Part shown: piece by piece, positions 38,932 to 48,683 of the stretch | Layout of the letters: each line of letters opens with the position of its first letter | Numbering within the stretch: the stretch's first letter is position 1 | NCBI RefSeq assembly: GCF_002278035.1 | Contig: NZ_CP022604.1 | Location: 496,001-560,000, forward strand | Length of the DNA stretch: 64,000 nt | Source: Ochrobactrum quorumnocens | GTDB taxonomy: Bacteria; Pseudomonadota; Alphaproteobacteria; Rhizobiales; Rhizobiaceae | Direction: 5' to 3' | The notes under the pieces: generated by a model | Database searches by the model: none | What the model saw: only the letters and a program-made list of their open reading frames with translations | Told to the model about the DNA's origin: nothing | Position numbers and translations under genes: made by a program

Positions 38932-39258
38932 CTAGTGAGCCTTAAGAGCATTTTCTACGATTCATCTTTAACAGGAAATGCTCTAGCCGAGATCATGTGA
39001 GGTGCACGCTGATATTGCGCGCACCTCTTTTTTAACTTGCGATTTGTTTACGTTTGTCATTTATAGATCTGATGAATTTTACAGTTTTATATTGTATATT
39101 ATTTAGATAAGGCTACTAAAAGATAAGTTCGATCTTTTTATAAAGAATACTGGAAATAATAGTTATTTCCTTTATTTGATTTTATGCGCCATAGTGGCAT
39201 GAGAAAGATGTTTTAGACTGGATTCCCTATTGTCGATATTGGAACGGCAGGTTTTCTG
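38932..39258. other. Intergenic region upstream of the EAL gene, AT-rich
   Basis: 327 bases. A palindrome with AGAGCATTTTC / GGAAATGCTCT arms lies at 38945-38984. From about 39030 to 39200 the sequence is strongly AT-rich with many TATA, TTTA and ATAAT words, unlike the rest of the window. It presumably holds the promoter of the EAL gene and is a likely target for a silencer such as MucR (inference). Confidence 0.55.
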
Positions 39259-40884
39259 ATGGTGCTTCAGCGCAGGTCTTTTTTATCGCCTGTTTATGTC
39301 CTGATCGCCGTTATGCTGCTGCTCGGTGCGATTGCTGGAAAATGGGCTGGCAATTGGTTTCAGCTTCACGACGAAGAACGGAACATGGATGCCTATATGT
39401 CTGTGCTCATGTCACAGGCCAATCGCATCATAACGTCCGCACAGAAAACGTTGGAGCAGGCCAACCGTTCTCCTTATGCAATTTGCTCTGACGAGGATAA
39501 ACGTTATTTACGTGAGCTGCTGTTTGCTGGCTATCACATCAAAGATATCGGCCGTCTCGTTAATGAACGACTTCAATGTTCCACTCTTCTGAATGACGTT
39601 GACACTAACGAGGTGCGTTCCACTGAAGAGGTGAAGTTACAGGACGGCACTTATGTCTATGGCGATCATGATTTGATTACGCCTGGCAGCCACGGCCCCG
39701 TCATTGGACGTGACGAAGCCAATGTTGTTTTAAGCTCGGTTGCTTTTGATGCTTTGCACGTTTCCCAGTATAATTTCGTTGTTTTTCTGACAAGCGCGGA
39801 CAGAACGCAGTTTGCGCGTCTATACAGTTTTCCCGAGGCGTTTCCCGGCAATATCCAAAACAGTTTTGTTCCGACAGGCAGCGGTCGGTTGTTTGGCATT
39901 TCGGACGATATTCTGCGTGAAAAAGCTTGTGACCCTGTTACGGGAATCTGTATTTCGGTCGTGACATCGCAGAGTTGGTATGCTGAGTCGGACCGACTCC
40001 TGCCTTTTGTTTTTACTGCTCTTGGAATGTTTGTTGGCGGCGGTCTTGGCGCGGCCTGGATCTATTATCGAAATCGCGACCGATCCTTGATTTCACTCTT
40101 GAAAAAGGCGCTGGCGGCGAAGAGCCTCGCACTGGTTTATCAGCCTGTCGTCAACATAGGGGACGGCAAGGTTACGGGTTTTGAGGCGCTGATCCGCTGG
40201 GAGATAACAAAGGGTGATTTCGTGCCGCCTGATCTGTTTATTGCGCGTGCGGAAGCAGCGGGTATAGCAGATCGCATCACCTTGTATGTTGTCGATCAGG
40301 TGATTTTGGAGATGGGCGAGCTTTTGCGTCAGCAACGTTCTTTGCGCATCAATGTGAACATGACGGCAGGTGACCTGCAGAACCCGGCATTTATGGCTGC
40401 ACTTGACCAGCGCCTCGGCGCATTTGATATCAAGCCCCAACAAATCGGACTGGAGTTGACGGAGCGTACAGCTGTCGATTTTTCCAAGGCCACCGAAGGT
40501 ATCAAACAACTGCGTGAGCGGGGGCATCGGATTTATATCGATGACTTCGGCACAGGCTATTCCAATCTTGCCTATTTGGGCGAGCTGCAGGTCGATGCCA
40601 TCAAGATAGACAAGGCTTTCACACGTACAGTCGGTGATGAACGCGGTACAGTTTCAATCGTGCCACAGATTATTTCGATGGCGCATGAGCACGGTCTGGA
40701 TATTGTCGTCGAAGGCATCGAGACAGAAGCTCAGGCTAACTATTTTCGCGGTATTTGCGATACTCTGTTCGGGCAGGGCTGGTTCTTCGGAAGGCCTGTT
40801 GAAGCAACAGCGGCACAAGCGCTTGTGGGGAATGCTACCCCATCCAAAAGACGCGGGCGTAGCAAGGCTCCGGCGGCGAAATAG
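39259..40884 (+). CDS. EAL-domain c-di-GMP phosphodiesterase with CSS-type periplasmic sensor
   Basis: 541 residues: membrane helix (about 10-30), periplasmic domain with the CSS-type cysteines (PYAICSDEDKRYL, ERLQCSTLL, and CDPVTGICISVV), a second helix (about 250-270), then EAL (280-520). The active site is complete: FEALIRW, NVNMTAGDLQN, ELTERT, DDFGTGYSNL, KIDKAF and EGIETE. There is no GGDEF domain. By order relative to thrC it fits the gene I recall as bpdA of Brucella, a phosphodiesterase affecting flagellar genes; the identity should be confirmed. Confidence 0.92.
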   Translation: MVLQRRSFLSPVYVLIAVMLLLGAIAGKWAGNWFQLHDEERNMDAYMSVLMSQANRIITSAQKTLEQANRSPYAICSDEDKRYLRELLFAGYHIKDIGRLVNERLQCSTLLNDVDTNEVRSTEEVKLQDGTYVYGDHDLITPGSHGPVIGRDEANVVLSSVAFDALHVSQYNFVVFLTSADRTQFARLYSFPEAFPGNIQNSFVPTGSGRLFGISDDILREKACDPVTGICISVVTSQSWYAESDRLLPFVFTALGMFVGGGLGAAWIYYRNRDRSLISLLKKALAAKSLALVYQPVVNIGDGKVTGFEALIRWEITKGDFVPPDLFIARAEAAGIADRITLYVVDQVILEMGELLRQQRSLRINVNMTAGDLQNPAFMAALDQRLGAFDIKPQQIGLELTERTAVDFSKATEGIKQLRERGHRIYIDDFGTGYSNLAYLGELQVDAIKIDKAFTRTVGDERGTVSIVPQIISMAHEHGLDIVVEGIETEAQANYFRGICDTLFGQGWFFGRPVEATAAQALVGNATPSKRRGRSKAPAAK

Positions 40885-41073
40885 ATATTTAACTATAGAA
40901 CAAATCTATAAGATTCTAATTAAATTCGACTGCTTCTGTGAAGTGAAAAGCAAGAGGTTTGCATTACAACAATTTCAGCAGGGATGATTGTGTCTGATGA
41001 AGGGCTGGTCGTCTCCGATTGAAACTGCAACGAACCAAGAGGATAGGGCGGATTATAGAAACCGCTCTGGTCT

Positions 41074-41265
41074 ATGCCCATGAAACCAAAATATGAACGC
41101 GTTCTTGAGCCGACAGACACCTGGGCGATCTTCGACGTCACGACGGACGAGCCCGCATCAATCGGCGACAGACTGATGATTGGTCTGAGTAAAAGCGAAT
41201 CCGAAGAACTGCTCGCCACGCTGAATGCATCCGTGAAGAGCAAGAATAAACGCAGTGCTGCTTAA
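41074..41265 (+). CDS. Small conserved-looking protein (63 aa)
   Basis: 63 residues with a plausible soluble fold (LEPTDTWAIFDVTTDEPAS, then GDRLMIGLSKSESEELLATL) and a basic tail. An ATG two codons later is possible. No strong ribosome binding site. Short proteins of this composition (a WxxxDxxTxEPA strand plus a leucine-rich helix) are common in Rhizobiales; no function is known to me. Confidence 0.6.
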   Translation: MPMKPKYERVLEPTDTWAIFDVTTDEPASIGDRLMIGLSKSESEELLATLNASVKSKNKRSAA

Positions 41266-41316
41266 CACTGCATTGCCAGTCCAGCAGGACGAATGCTGAA
41301 CCAGCGCTTTTGATTT

Positions 41317-41453
41317 AGAGCGCATCCCGAAAAGTGTGAAACGGTTTTCGGACAAAGATGCGCGTTAAAACAGATAATTAGAGCGCGTTTCGATCTGATC
41401 CAATCAGATCGAAACGCGCTCTAATAGTTCTCCCGAAAGCATGTGTTTCGGGA
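41317..41453. repeat. Composite palindromic region
   Basis: Three adjacent dyads: a GCGCATCCCGAAAAGTG unit (41317-41366); a perfect inverted repeat of AGAGCGCGTTTCGATCTGAT (41380-41424); and TCTCCCGAAA / TTTCGGGAGA (about 41428-41454). It lies between the 63-aa gene and the convergent HAD gene and may also end their transcripts. Confidence 0.8.
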
Positions 41454-41466
41454 GACGTCGCAAGCC

Positions 41467-42153
41467 TCAGGCGTCAGTCCAGATTGATAAGGCCTCGATC
41501 ACGCCCGGCAGATCCTTATGGCGATGGATCACTGTTTCAGCACCTGCATCCGTCAGCTTGTCGGCATGGCCTGGATAGGTATGTGCGCCACCAGTAAAGC
41601 CGATGACACGCATTCCGGCTGCGCGTGCGCCATGAATGCCATGGGCTGAATCTTCAATCACGATGACATCCGCTGGATCGACACCAAATTGCTTGGCGGC
41701 GTAGAGGAAAACGTCTGGCGCAGGCTTCGGCTTTTTTGTGCCGACTTCGCGCGATGAGAAGATATTTGGCGCAAAAAGATCATAGAGACCAACGCGCTTC
41801 AACATGAGTTCAAGGCGCGCATTGGTCGAGTTGGAACAGATGCACTTTGGTAGCCCAAGTGCAGAAACGACCTCGACGATATCTTCAATCGCCTGCACTT
41901 CATTTTTAAGGCGTTCATCGAGCAGCTTTTCCGACTTGTCGAGTAGCGACGCGGATATCGGAATGCCTGCTTCACGTTCGACGGTCAGAAGAATGTCCTG
42001 CCAGGTAAGGCCAGCGAAGCGCTCGCCTACTTCTTCTGCTTCAATCGGATATCCAGCTTCTGTCAGAAGAACGGCATCTACTTGCGCCGCGATGACTTCC
42101 GAATCCACCAATACACCATCGCAGTCAAAAATAATCAGGGAAGGAGCCGCCAT
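41467..42153 (-). CDS. HAD family hydrolase, phosphatase type
   Basis: 228 residues. All four HAD motifs are present: DCDGVLVDS (nucleophile Asp), CSNSTNARLE, KPKPAPD with the Lys, and VIVIEDSAHGIHGARAAGM. The cap is the subclass I type seen in phosphoglycolate and sugar-phosphate phosphatases. Substrate cannot be told. A diverged palindromic unit (42167-42213) lies 14 bases upstream of its start. Confidence 0.9.
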   Translation of the reverse strand: MAAPSLIIFDCDGVLVDSEVIAAQVDAVLLTEAGYPIEAEEVGERFAGLTWQDILLTVEREAGIPISASLLDKSEKLLDERLKNEVQAIEDIVEVVSALGLPKCICSNSTNARLELMLKRVGLYDLFAPNIFSSREVGTKKPKPAPDVFLYAAKQFGVDPADVIVIEDSAHGIHGARAAGMRVIGFTGGAHTYPGHADKLTDAGAETVIHRHKDLPGVIEALSIWTDA

Positions 42154-42166
42154 GTTACAAGCCTTT

Positions 42167-42213
42167 TAGAGCGCATACCGAACATGTGAAACGATTTTCG
42201 GGTAGGATGCGCA
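42167..42213. repeat. GCGCAT unit, diverged copy
   Basis: TTAGAGCGCATACCGAACAT followed by GAAACGATTTTCGGGTAGGA and TGCGC. It matches the unit at 41317 with several substitutions and lies just upstream of the HAD gene. Confidence 0.7.
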
Positions 42214-42420
42214 TTACATTAGAATGTTAGAACGCTGATTTTGTCCGCTCGGATCAAACCACGCACTAATGAGGGACGAGGGGGATATTATCCGCCGAAA
42301 CACCGCCGATGAGCTACACTTTTATGACTTGCGCGTCAAATTAAGGCCGTTCAACTTGCCGTATTTGTCGGAACGATATGCTGGGCTGACCGTTTCCTTC
42401 CTCCAGTGAAGGAGAAGTTT

Positions 42421-42552
42421 ATGCGAAAGTCCGTTGTGCTGTTCATTCTCGCAATCGTCGTTGTTCTGGCGTTCATTCTTGCGACCCCGTATTATTACAG
42501 TGTGACGCCGGAGAACCGCGGAACTGCGCCGGTGGCTGACAAATCTTACTAA
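42421..42552 (+). CDS. Small single-span membrane protein (43 aa)
   Basis: An ATG six bases after GAAGGAG opens a 43-residue frame: MRKSVVLFILAIVVVLAFIL forms the membrane helix, then ATPYYYSVTPENRGTAPVAD and KSY. The clear ribosome binding site and hydrophobic pattern support a real gene. It faces the ClC gene tail to tail. Function unknown. Confidence 0.65.
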   Translation: MRKSVVLFILAIVVVLAFILATPYYYSVTPENRGTAPVADKSY

Positions 42553-42611
42553 AGAATTTGCATCTTCCGACATGTTGGAAACGGGTCTAAAAAGCCGCCC
42601 AAATATAAGGC

Positions 42612-44417
42612 TTACACTTCCCCTGAAACCTCACGTCTGCGGCGATCCAGTTCTTCGCTATAGCGGCGCAGCGTGTGCGCTTCACTTAAAAGCCCAAGCA
42701 CCATACGCTCCTGCGCATTGTTGATGACTGCAAGCGCTTCGGCCTCTGCTCGGTCGAAACGCGCAACAGCTTCCTTGGCATTCATCTGCGGCAGTAGGAA
42801 CTGGTCCTGATAACGCAGCAAGTCGCTTATGCTGCGCGTACCGTCAGACGTATCGAAACTTTCCGAATAGGCTTCCGGGACAGGGATCATACCAACATAG
42901 TGCCCCTCACTATCCACTGCGATAACGCGCTGGGTTGAGCCGAGAGGGAAGTCGTGACGGAACGTCTCGATGTCCGTGTCGATGGGCACAGTGCGCACGT
43001 CGTGGCGCATCATGCGGTTGACGGTGAGATTGCGAACCCAGCCAATATCGTGCGCAGAGCGAATGGCTTCGCCACGCAGATGGAAGCGCCAGGTAGCAAA
43101 CGAGTAGCCGAAAGTCTTTCTGACCATAAGCGATGATGAGACGACCGCTCCGAGAACCAGCATTGCAATCGGGAAATCGCCAGTCAGTTCGAGCGCGAGA
43201 AAGGCCATAGTGAGTGGGCCGCCGACAATGGCCACAGCCATCGAACTCATGCCGATGACGGCATAGACTTCAGGCTCTAGCGAAAGTGGTAATACCATGC
43301 CGGTCACAGCTGCAAAAAGCTTGCCCGTCAGAGCGCCCAGAAACAGCGACGCAAAAAACAGTCCGCCACGAAAGCCTGAACCGATGGAGATGGCTGAGGC
43401 AAGAGATTTGCAGAAAATTAGGAGCAACAGCACTGGAATGGTTAGGTTGGCATTCAGATCAAGGTGCAAGGCCCCGTGGCCGGAAGCCAGAACCTGCGGT
43501 GAAACAAAAGCAATCATGCCGACAATTGCACCGCCGATAGCCGGAGCCATTACGGTTGGTATGATACTTTTTCGTGCAATACGTTCGACCGTGGTAACAC
43601 CACGCATGATGAGAATGGCAATGCCTGCTGCCAGAAAACCAAGCACCAGCGCTGGCACATAATCGCGTGCCGCAATGCCATCCAGTGGTCCGATTTGGAT
43701 AACGAACGGAGCCCCACCGATCGCCTGTGTAACCAGCATGCCGACAATGGCTGCGACCACGACCGGTGCCAGTGTTGCGATGGAATAAACGCCGATGATC
43801 AGCTCGAAAGCATAAAATGCACCCGTAAGTGGTGCATTGAACGCGCTGGCAATGGCTGCGGCTGCACCACATCCAACCAAAGTGCGTAAGTCGGCACGAC
43901 GCAGTTTCAGTGCGCGACCAATGCGTGATGCAAAGCCACTGGCAAGCTGTGTATAAGCTGCCTCAAGTCCAACTGAAGCGCCAAAACCGTTGGAGATAAG
44001 GTTCTGCCCCACAAGAATGAAGCTGTCTGTCAGCGACAGATGTCCGCCGTGAAGCGCATTGGCCTCGATGGGGTCGACGATGGGTTTTTTGCGCCAGCGC
44101 GCCAGCACCCAAATGACAATACCCATAAGAATACCGCCCGCCAGTGGTGCAATATAGGCGCTTGGATTGAGTTGCGACGCAGAACTAAGCCTCTCACCTT
44201 CTGCAAGCCCGAAGAGAGCCTGATGCATCCATTGCGAAATGCCACCAATGGCCGCGACTGCAAGAGCCGAAATGATCCCGATGACTGCGCCAGCAATGGC
44301 GAGGCCGATTTCACTGCCGCGCACCAAGGCGCGCATGCGGAAGGGTACGAAAAGAACCCGCAAATACCGGTTGTGACGCAGTTCATTGATATTCATGTCT
44401 GACACATAAAGGGGCAC
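42612..44417 (-). CDS. ClC family chloride channel/antiporter with CBS domains
   Basis: 601 residues: about ten to twelve membrane segments (35-430) then a pair of CBS domains (about 455-580). The filter loops are recognisable but not canonical: GASVGLEAAYTQ in place of GREGPxxQ, keeping the gating-type Glu, and GSGFRGGLFFAS in place of GxFxP. FNAPLTGAFYAFE is conserved. The ATG at 44417 is used, and one at 44396 (MNINELRHN) is also possible. Stand-alone. Confidence 0.9.
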   Translation of the reverse strand: MPLYVSDMNINELRHNRYLRVLFVPFRMRALVRGSEIGLAIAGAVIGIISALAVAAIGGISQWMHQALFGLAEGERLSSASQLNPSAYIAPLAGGILMGIVIWVLARWRKKPIVDPIEANALHGGHLSLTDSFILVGQNLISNGFGASVGLEAAYTQLASGFASRIGRALKLRRADLRTLVGCGAAAAIASAFNAPLTGAFYAFELIIGVYSIATLAPVVVAAIVGMLVTQAIGGAPFVIQIGPLDGIAARDYVPALVLGFLAAGIAILIMRGVTTVERIARKSIIPTVMAPAIGGAIVGMIAFVSPQVLASGHGALHLDLNANLTIPVLLLLIFCKSLASAISIGSGFRGGLFFASLFLGALTGKLFAAVTGMVLPLSLEPEVYAVIGMSSMAVAIVGGPLTMAFLALELTGDFPIAMLVLGAVVSSSLMVRKTFGYSFATWRFHLRGEAIRSAHDIGWVRNLTVNRMMRHDVRTVPIDTDIETFRHDFPLGSTQRVIAVDSEGHYVGMIPVPEAYSESFDTSDGTRSISDLLRYQDQFLLPQMNAKEAVARFDRAEAEALAVINNAQERMVLGLLSEAHTLRRYSEELDRRRREVSGEV

Positions 44418-44596
44418 GCAAATCAGTTGAGGTCGTTAGCGCGATCATAGGGGTAAACGAATAACCAAGCCTTATTGATTGCGCCATTTGAGAGCTTCGA
44501 ACTGCAATTTGTTGACGGCTTTAATATGGCTGGAACAAAACTGTCAAAGCCACTTGGTTATGCAAAGTGCCGGAAATACGGGCTTTTACGAGCAAA

Positions 44597-44647
44597 TTAA
44601 GAAAAGGTTTACAATTTCAATCACTTGGCGTTAACCGCATATTTACC
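44597..44647 (+). promoter_or_regulatory. Two CtrA-like boxes upstream of ccrM
   Basis: TTAA-N7-TTTAC occurs twice, at 44597-44612 and 44631-44646, 34 bases apart. The alphaproteobacterial CtrA site is TTAA-N7-TTAA(C), so each differs by one base in the second half. They lie 55-105 bases before ccrM. CtrA control of ccrM is established in Caulobacter and has been reported for Brucella. Confidence 0.65.
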
Positions 44648-44678
44648 CTACTCAGTAACCATAAGGACAAGTTTTTAG

Positions 44679-45836
<1,158 letters not shown>

Positions 45837-45889
45837 ATTCAAATATCAATAGCTTACTACTATCGGACGACCTCCAACAAAGTCTGATG

Positions 45890-45928
45890 AAAAGACCCCC
45901 GAAGTGGATTGCTTCGGGGGTCTTTTTC
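45890..45928 (+). terminator. Terminator of ccrM
   Basis: The stem AAAGACCCCCGAAG / CTTCGGGGGTCTTT with a six-base loop is followed by TTTTTCG. Confidence 0.93.
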
Positions 45929-45942
45929 GTAATTGAGATGTT

Positions 45943-46049
45943 CTAGAGCGTAATTCCTTAAACTTGGATCAGTTTAAGGTAAAATTATGCTCTCATTTTA
46001 AAGTGTTAGAGCGACCTTTGTGCGCCCAAGTGGGCGCACGGCGCTCTAA
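45943..46049. repeat. Two AGAGC palindromes between ccrM and HAD gene
   Basis: 45943-45993: CTAGAGCGTAATTCCTTAAA with GATC centre and TTATGCTCT. 46005-46049: TTAGAGCGACC, TTTGTGCGCCCAAGTGGGCG and GGCGCTCTAA. The second ends exactly where the stop codon of the minus-strand gene begins. A relative of it is at 58457. Confidence 0.8.
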
Positions 46050-46664
46050 TCAGAACGAGAGGCCGAGACCTTTGAGATCGCTTGCAAGTTTTGGTGCGCC
46101 GGTGAAATGCACGGCTTGCCAACCAGCGGCCTTCGCACCTTCGACATTGGCTGGACTGTCGTCGATGAAAAGCGTTGCTGCTGGGTCGAGATCAAAGCTC
46201 GCGACGTGATGATCGTAAATTTCGCGGTCCGGTTTCAACATGTGAATATCGCCGGAAACGGTTACGCCTCGGCTTTCGGTGAGAAACGGAAAACGGCCTT
46301 GCGCTTCGCGCAGCGTGTCAGAAGCAAAATTTGTCAGCATGGTCACGTCGTTACCCTCAGCAATAAGTCCGCGTAGTATCGCAAGGCTGTCATCATAGGA
46401 ATGCGGTACCATCAGGTTCCAGTTTTGGCGAAACGTGCGGATATGATCGCTGCGGTCAGGATGGGCTTCGATCAGCAGGGCTTCCGCATCTTCCCAACTG
46501 CGACCGCGATCTTGTTCGATATTCCAGGCACCCGTGCAGATGTTTTCCAGAAACCAACGACGTTCGGTGGCATCAGGGATCGCGTCAAGATAAGCGAGCT
46601 CCGGATCATAATGCAGCAGCACTCTGCCAATATCGAAAACGACGTGTTTAACTGGACTGGTCAA
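46050..46664 (-). CDS. HAD family hydrolase (haloacid dehalogenase-like)
   Basis: 204 residues from a TTG at 46664. GGGGGAGG lies eight bases upstream and the TTG overlaps the mutY stop (TTGA), so translation is coupled. The longer frame through mutY is not protein-like. Motifs: VFDIGRVLLHYD (nucleophile Asp), TMLTNFASD, KPDREIYDH and LFIDDSPANVEGAKAAGW. Resembles YihX/EpoxN-type HADs. Its role beside mutY is not known. Confidence 0.85.
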   Translation of the reverse strand: MTSPVKHVVFDIGRVLLHYDPELAYLDAIPDATERRWFLENICTGAWNIEQDRGRSWEDAEALLIEAHPDRSDHIRTFRQNWNLMVPHSYDDSLAILRGLIAEGNDVTMLTNFASDTLREAQGRFPFLTESRGVTVSGDIHMLKPDREIYDHHVASFDLDPAATLFIDDSPANVEGAKAAGWQAVHFTGAPKLASDLKGLGLSF

Positions 46665-47755
46665 CGGCTTTTCCTCCCCCGTTTGAAAGCATCTGGAATG
46701 GCGGCCGTGATGGCCTTTTTCATGACAGTTGGCAGAGCTTCGTCCTCTAATTCTGAAGGAGAAGACCACCAACCATCGTTGGTTGTGTGTTTGGCAATAT
46801 CGTTGGCGGCGTAGACAGAAAGACGCAACTCGAAATGTGTAAACACATGTGTGATGCTGCCAGATGACATCCAATCCGCAACAAAGGGTGCGGCATCTAT
46901 GCTGGAATCGCCATCTATGCGCGCGGTCCAGCTGCTTCCCGGTACTTCCGTCATTCCGGCAAGCAGGCCTTCGCGTTGCCGTTTACGTAACAGAACTGAA
47001 CCGTCATTTGCGACTGCGATAAAGGCGGCACCCGTCCGTACTGGCTTCTGGACTTTCGGTGCCTTGACGGGAAACTCTTCCGGGTCACGGGTAGCGAGCG
47101 CTTCACAATTGTCATTCACCGGGCAAATTGCGCAGGCGGGACGACGCGGCGTACAAATAGTTGCGCCGAGATCCATCATGGCTTGTGCAAAATCGCCTGG
47201 CCTGTCGGCGGGTGTCATTGCGCCCATGCGGGCACGAATCTCAGTCTTGGCAGCGGGTAGAGGTGTGTCGATCGCAAATAATCTTGAAATTACGCGTTCA
47301 ACATTGCCGTCGACGACCGCTGCAGGTTCGCCGAAAGCGATAGCTGCGATGGCTGCTGAAGTGTAATCACCGATACCCGGAAGATCTTTTAGATCAGCCG
47401 CGGTAGAGGGAAACTTTCCGCCATAATTTGCCGCAATAAGGTCTGCGCATTTCTTGAGATTGCGCGCACGTGAATAATAACCAAGGCCTGCCCATGCGCG
47501 CAGAATATCGTCTTCGCTCGCCGCAGACATAGCCGCAACATTCGGCCAACGCTCAACAAATTTTGTGAAATAGGATTTGACCGCTTCAACTGTCGTCTGT
47601 TGCAGCATTATCTCTGAAAGCCACACCCGATATGGGTCCGACTTAATGCCGCGCGATTGCTCAACTGGTGTTACACGCCAAGGTAGGATGCGATGGTGTC
47701 GGTCATACCAGTCAAGAATTTGTCCAGTTCTAGTACTATCGGGTGTGTGGAGCAT
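46661..47755 (-). CDS. mutY: A/G-specific adenine glycosylase
   Basis: Removes adenine opposite 8-oxoguanine. 364 residues from the ATG at 47755 (MLHTPDSTRTGQIL). An upstream extension of 65 codons would overlap the divergent glycosyltransferase start and is unlikely. It has HhH-GPD with SEIMLQQTTVEAV (catalytic Glu), LPGIGDYTSAAIAAIAFG and VVDGNVERVISR; the 4Fe-4S cysteines CTPRRPACAICPVNDNC; and a C-terminal NUDIX-like domain with FTHFELRLSVY. Confidence 0.95.
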   Translation of the reverse strand: MLHTPDSTRTGQILDWYDRHHRILPWRVTPVEQSRGIKSDPYRVWLSEIMLQQTTVEAVKSYFTKFVERWPNVAAMSAASEDDILRAWAGLGYYSRARNLKKCADLIAANYGGKFPSTAADLKDLPGIGDYTSAAIAAIAFGEPAAVVDGNVERVISRLFAIDTPLPAAKTEIRARMGAMTPADRPGDFAQAMMDLGATICTPRRPACAICPVNDNCEALATRDPEEFPVKAPKVQKPVRTGAAFIAVANDGSVLLRKRQREGLLAGMTEVPGSSWTARIDGDSSIDAAPFVADWMSSGSITHVFTHFELRLSVYAANDIAKHTTNDGWWSSPSELEDEALPTVMKKAITAAIPDAFKRGRKSR

Positions 47756-47921
47756 TTGATCGGTATGATTTAAACGTTGGGAAACTCTCGCTACTCTGAT
47801 TAAAGACCTTTGTTTAGAATTGATAGAAATTAATGCGTAGCATCGCTTTCTTGTGCTTTTATGGCATGCGATAGATCTCACGGCAGTGAGGCGGGAAGCC
47901 GATGTGAAATAAGGAGAGTCC

Positions 47922-48683
47922 GTGGCTAGTTCTGTCCCGGTATATGTCATAAATCTCGCACGCTCTCAGGACAGATGGGATGCTTTGCGAGCGAGTGCCA
48001 ATAAGTTTTCAGTTGATGTTCATCGCGTTGAGGCAGTCGAAGGTAAGTTGCTGACCGATGACGAGTTGGTGGGTTTTGACGACGCTGGCTTTCGTCGCAG
48101 ACATGGAAAAATTGCGATGCCTGCCGAGATTGGCTGTTATTTCAGTCACATCAGGGCACTTGCAGCAATCATCGCTGCGGATGAGCCTTTCGCAGTAATT
48201 GTAGAAGACGATGTCGAATTTACACCTGAGTTCACGCCATTTCTTTCAGAGGCGTGCAAACTGAAAGGATGGGACGTCATTAAGCTCGTCAACCACCGTA
48301 CGGCTGCTTTCCGAGGCTTTCGTTCTATAGATAAGTGCTTTTCCATCGGGCGTTGCCTACACGGGCCATCCGGAAGCTCTGCCGCGTATATTGTTACATT
48401 GGACGGTGCGAGACGCCTTCTATCCGCGATCAAACCGATGAGCCTTCCATACGATGTCGCGTTAGAGCGCGGTTGGGCGGGTGATTATGAAATTTTCACC
48501 ACCGACAAACCTGTAGTAGCTCTTTCCAATGTGGCAATCTCCACCATTGCACAAGGTAGGAAAGGGTACGCCAAAACGCGTCTGCCGACATACAAAAGAC
48601 TAAGCACACTTTTCTTTCGAGCGACTGACTATGTCAGGAGAATCGCATACGCTCTTGGGCGAAATGGTGTGGAAGAGGTGTAA
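47922..48683 (+). CDS. Glycosyltransferase family 25 protein
   Basis: 253 residues. PVYVINLARSQDRWDALRAS, AMPAEIGCYFSHIRALAAII and FAVIVEDDVEFTPEF (metal-binding EDD) define GT25, the LPS core/oligosaccharide galactosyltransferase-like family. GTG start with AAGGAG six bases upstream. First gene of a plus-strand cassette, with the O-antigen ligase-like gene starting directly after its stop. Divergent from mutY. Confidence 0.9.
   Translation: MASSVPVYVINLARSQDRWDALRASANKFSVDVHRVEAVEGKLLTDDELVGFDDAGFRRRHGKIAMPAEIGCYFSHIRALAAIIAADEPFAVIVEDDVEFTPEFTPFLSEACKLKGWDVIKLVNHRTAAFRGFRSIDKCFSIGRCLHGPSGSSAAYIVTLDGARRLLSAIKPMSLPYDVALERGWAGDYEIFTTDKPVVALSNVAISTIAQGRKGYAKTRLPTYKRLSTLFFRATDYVRRIAYALGRNGVEEV

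Noticed and set aside
46664..46874. N-terminal extension of the HAD protein through mutY
   Set aside because: Overlaps mutY coding sequence and is not protein-like; TTG at 46664 has the proper ribosome binding site.
47755..47950. 65-codon N-terminal extension of MutY
   Set aside because: Runs across the divergent promoter and the GT25 start; family start is near LHTPDSTRTGQIL.
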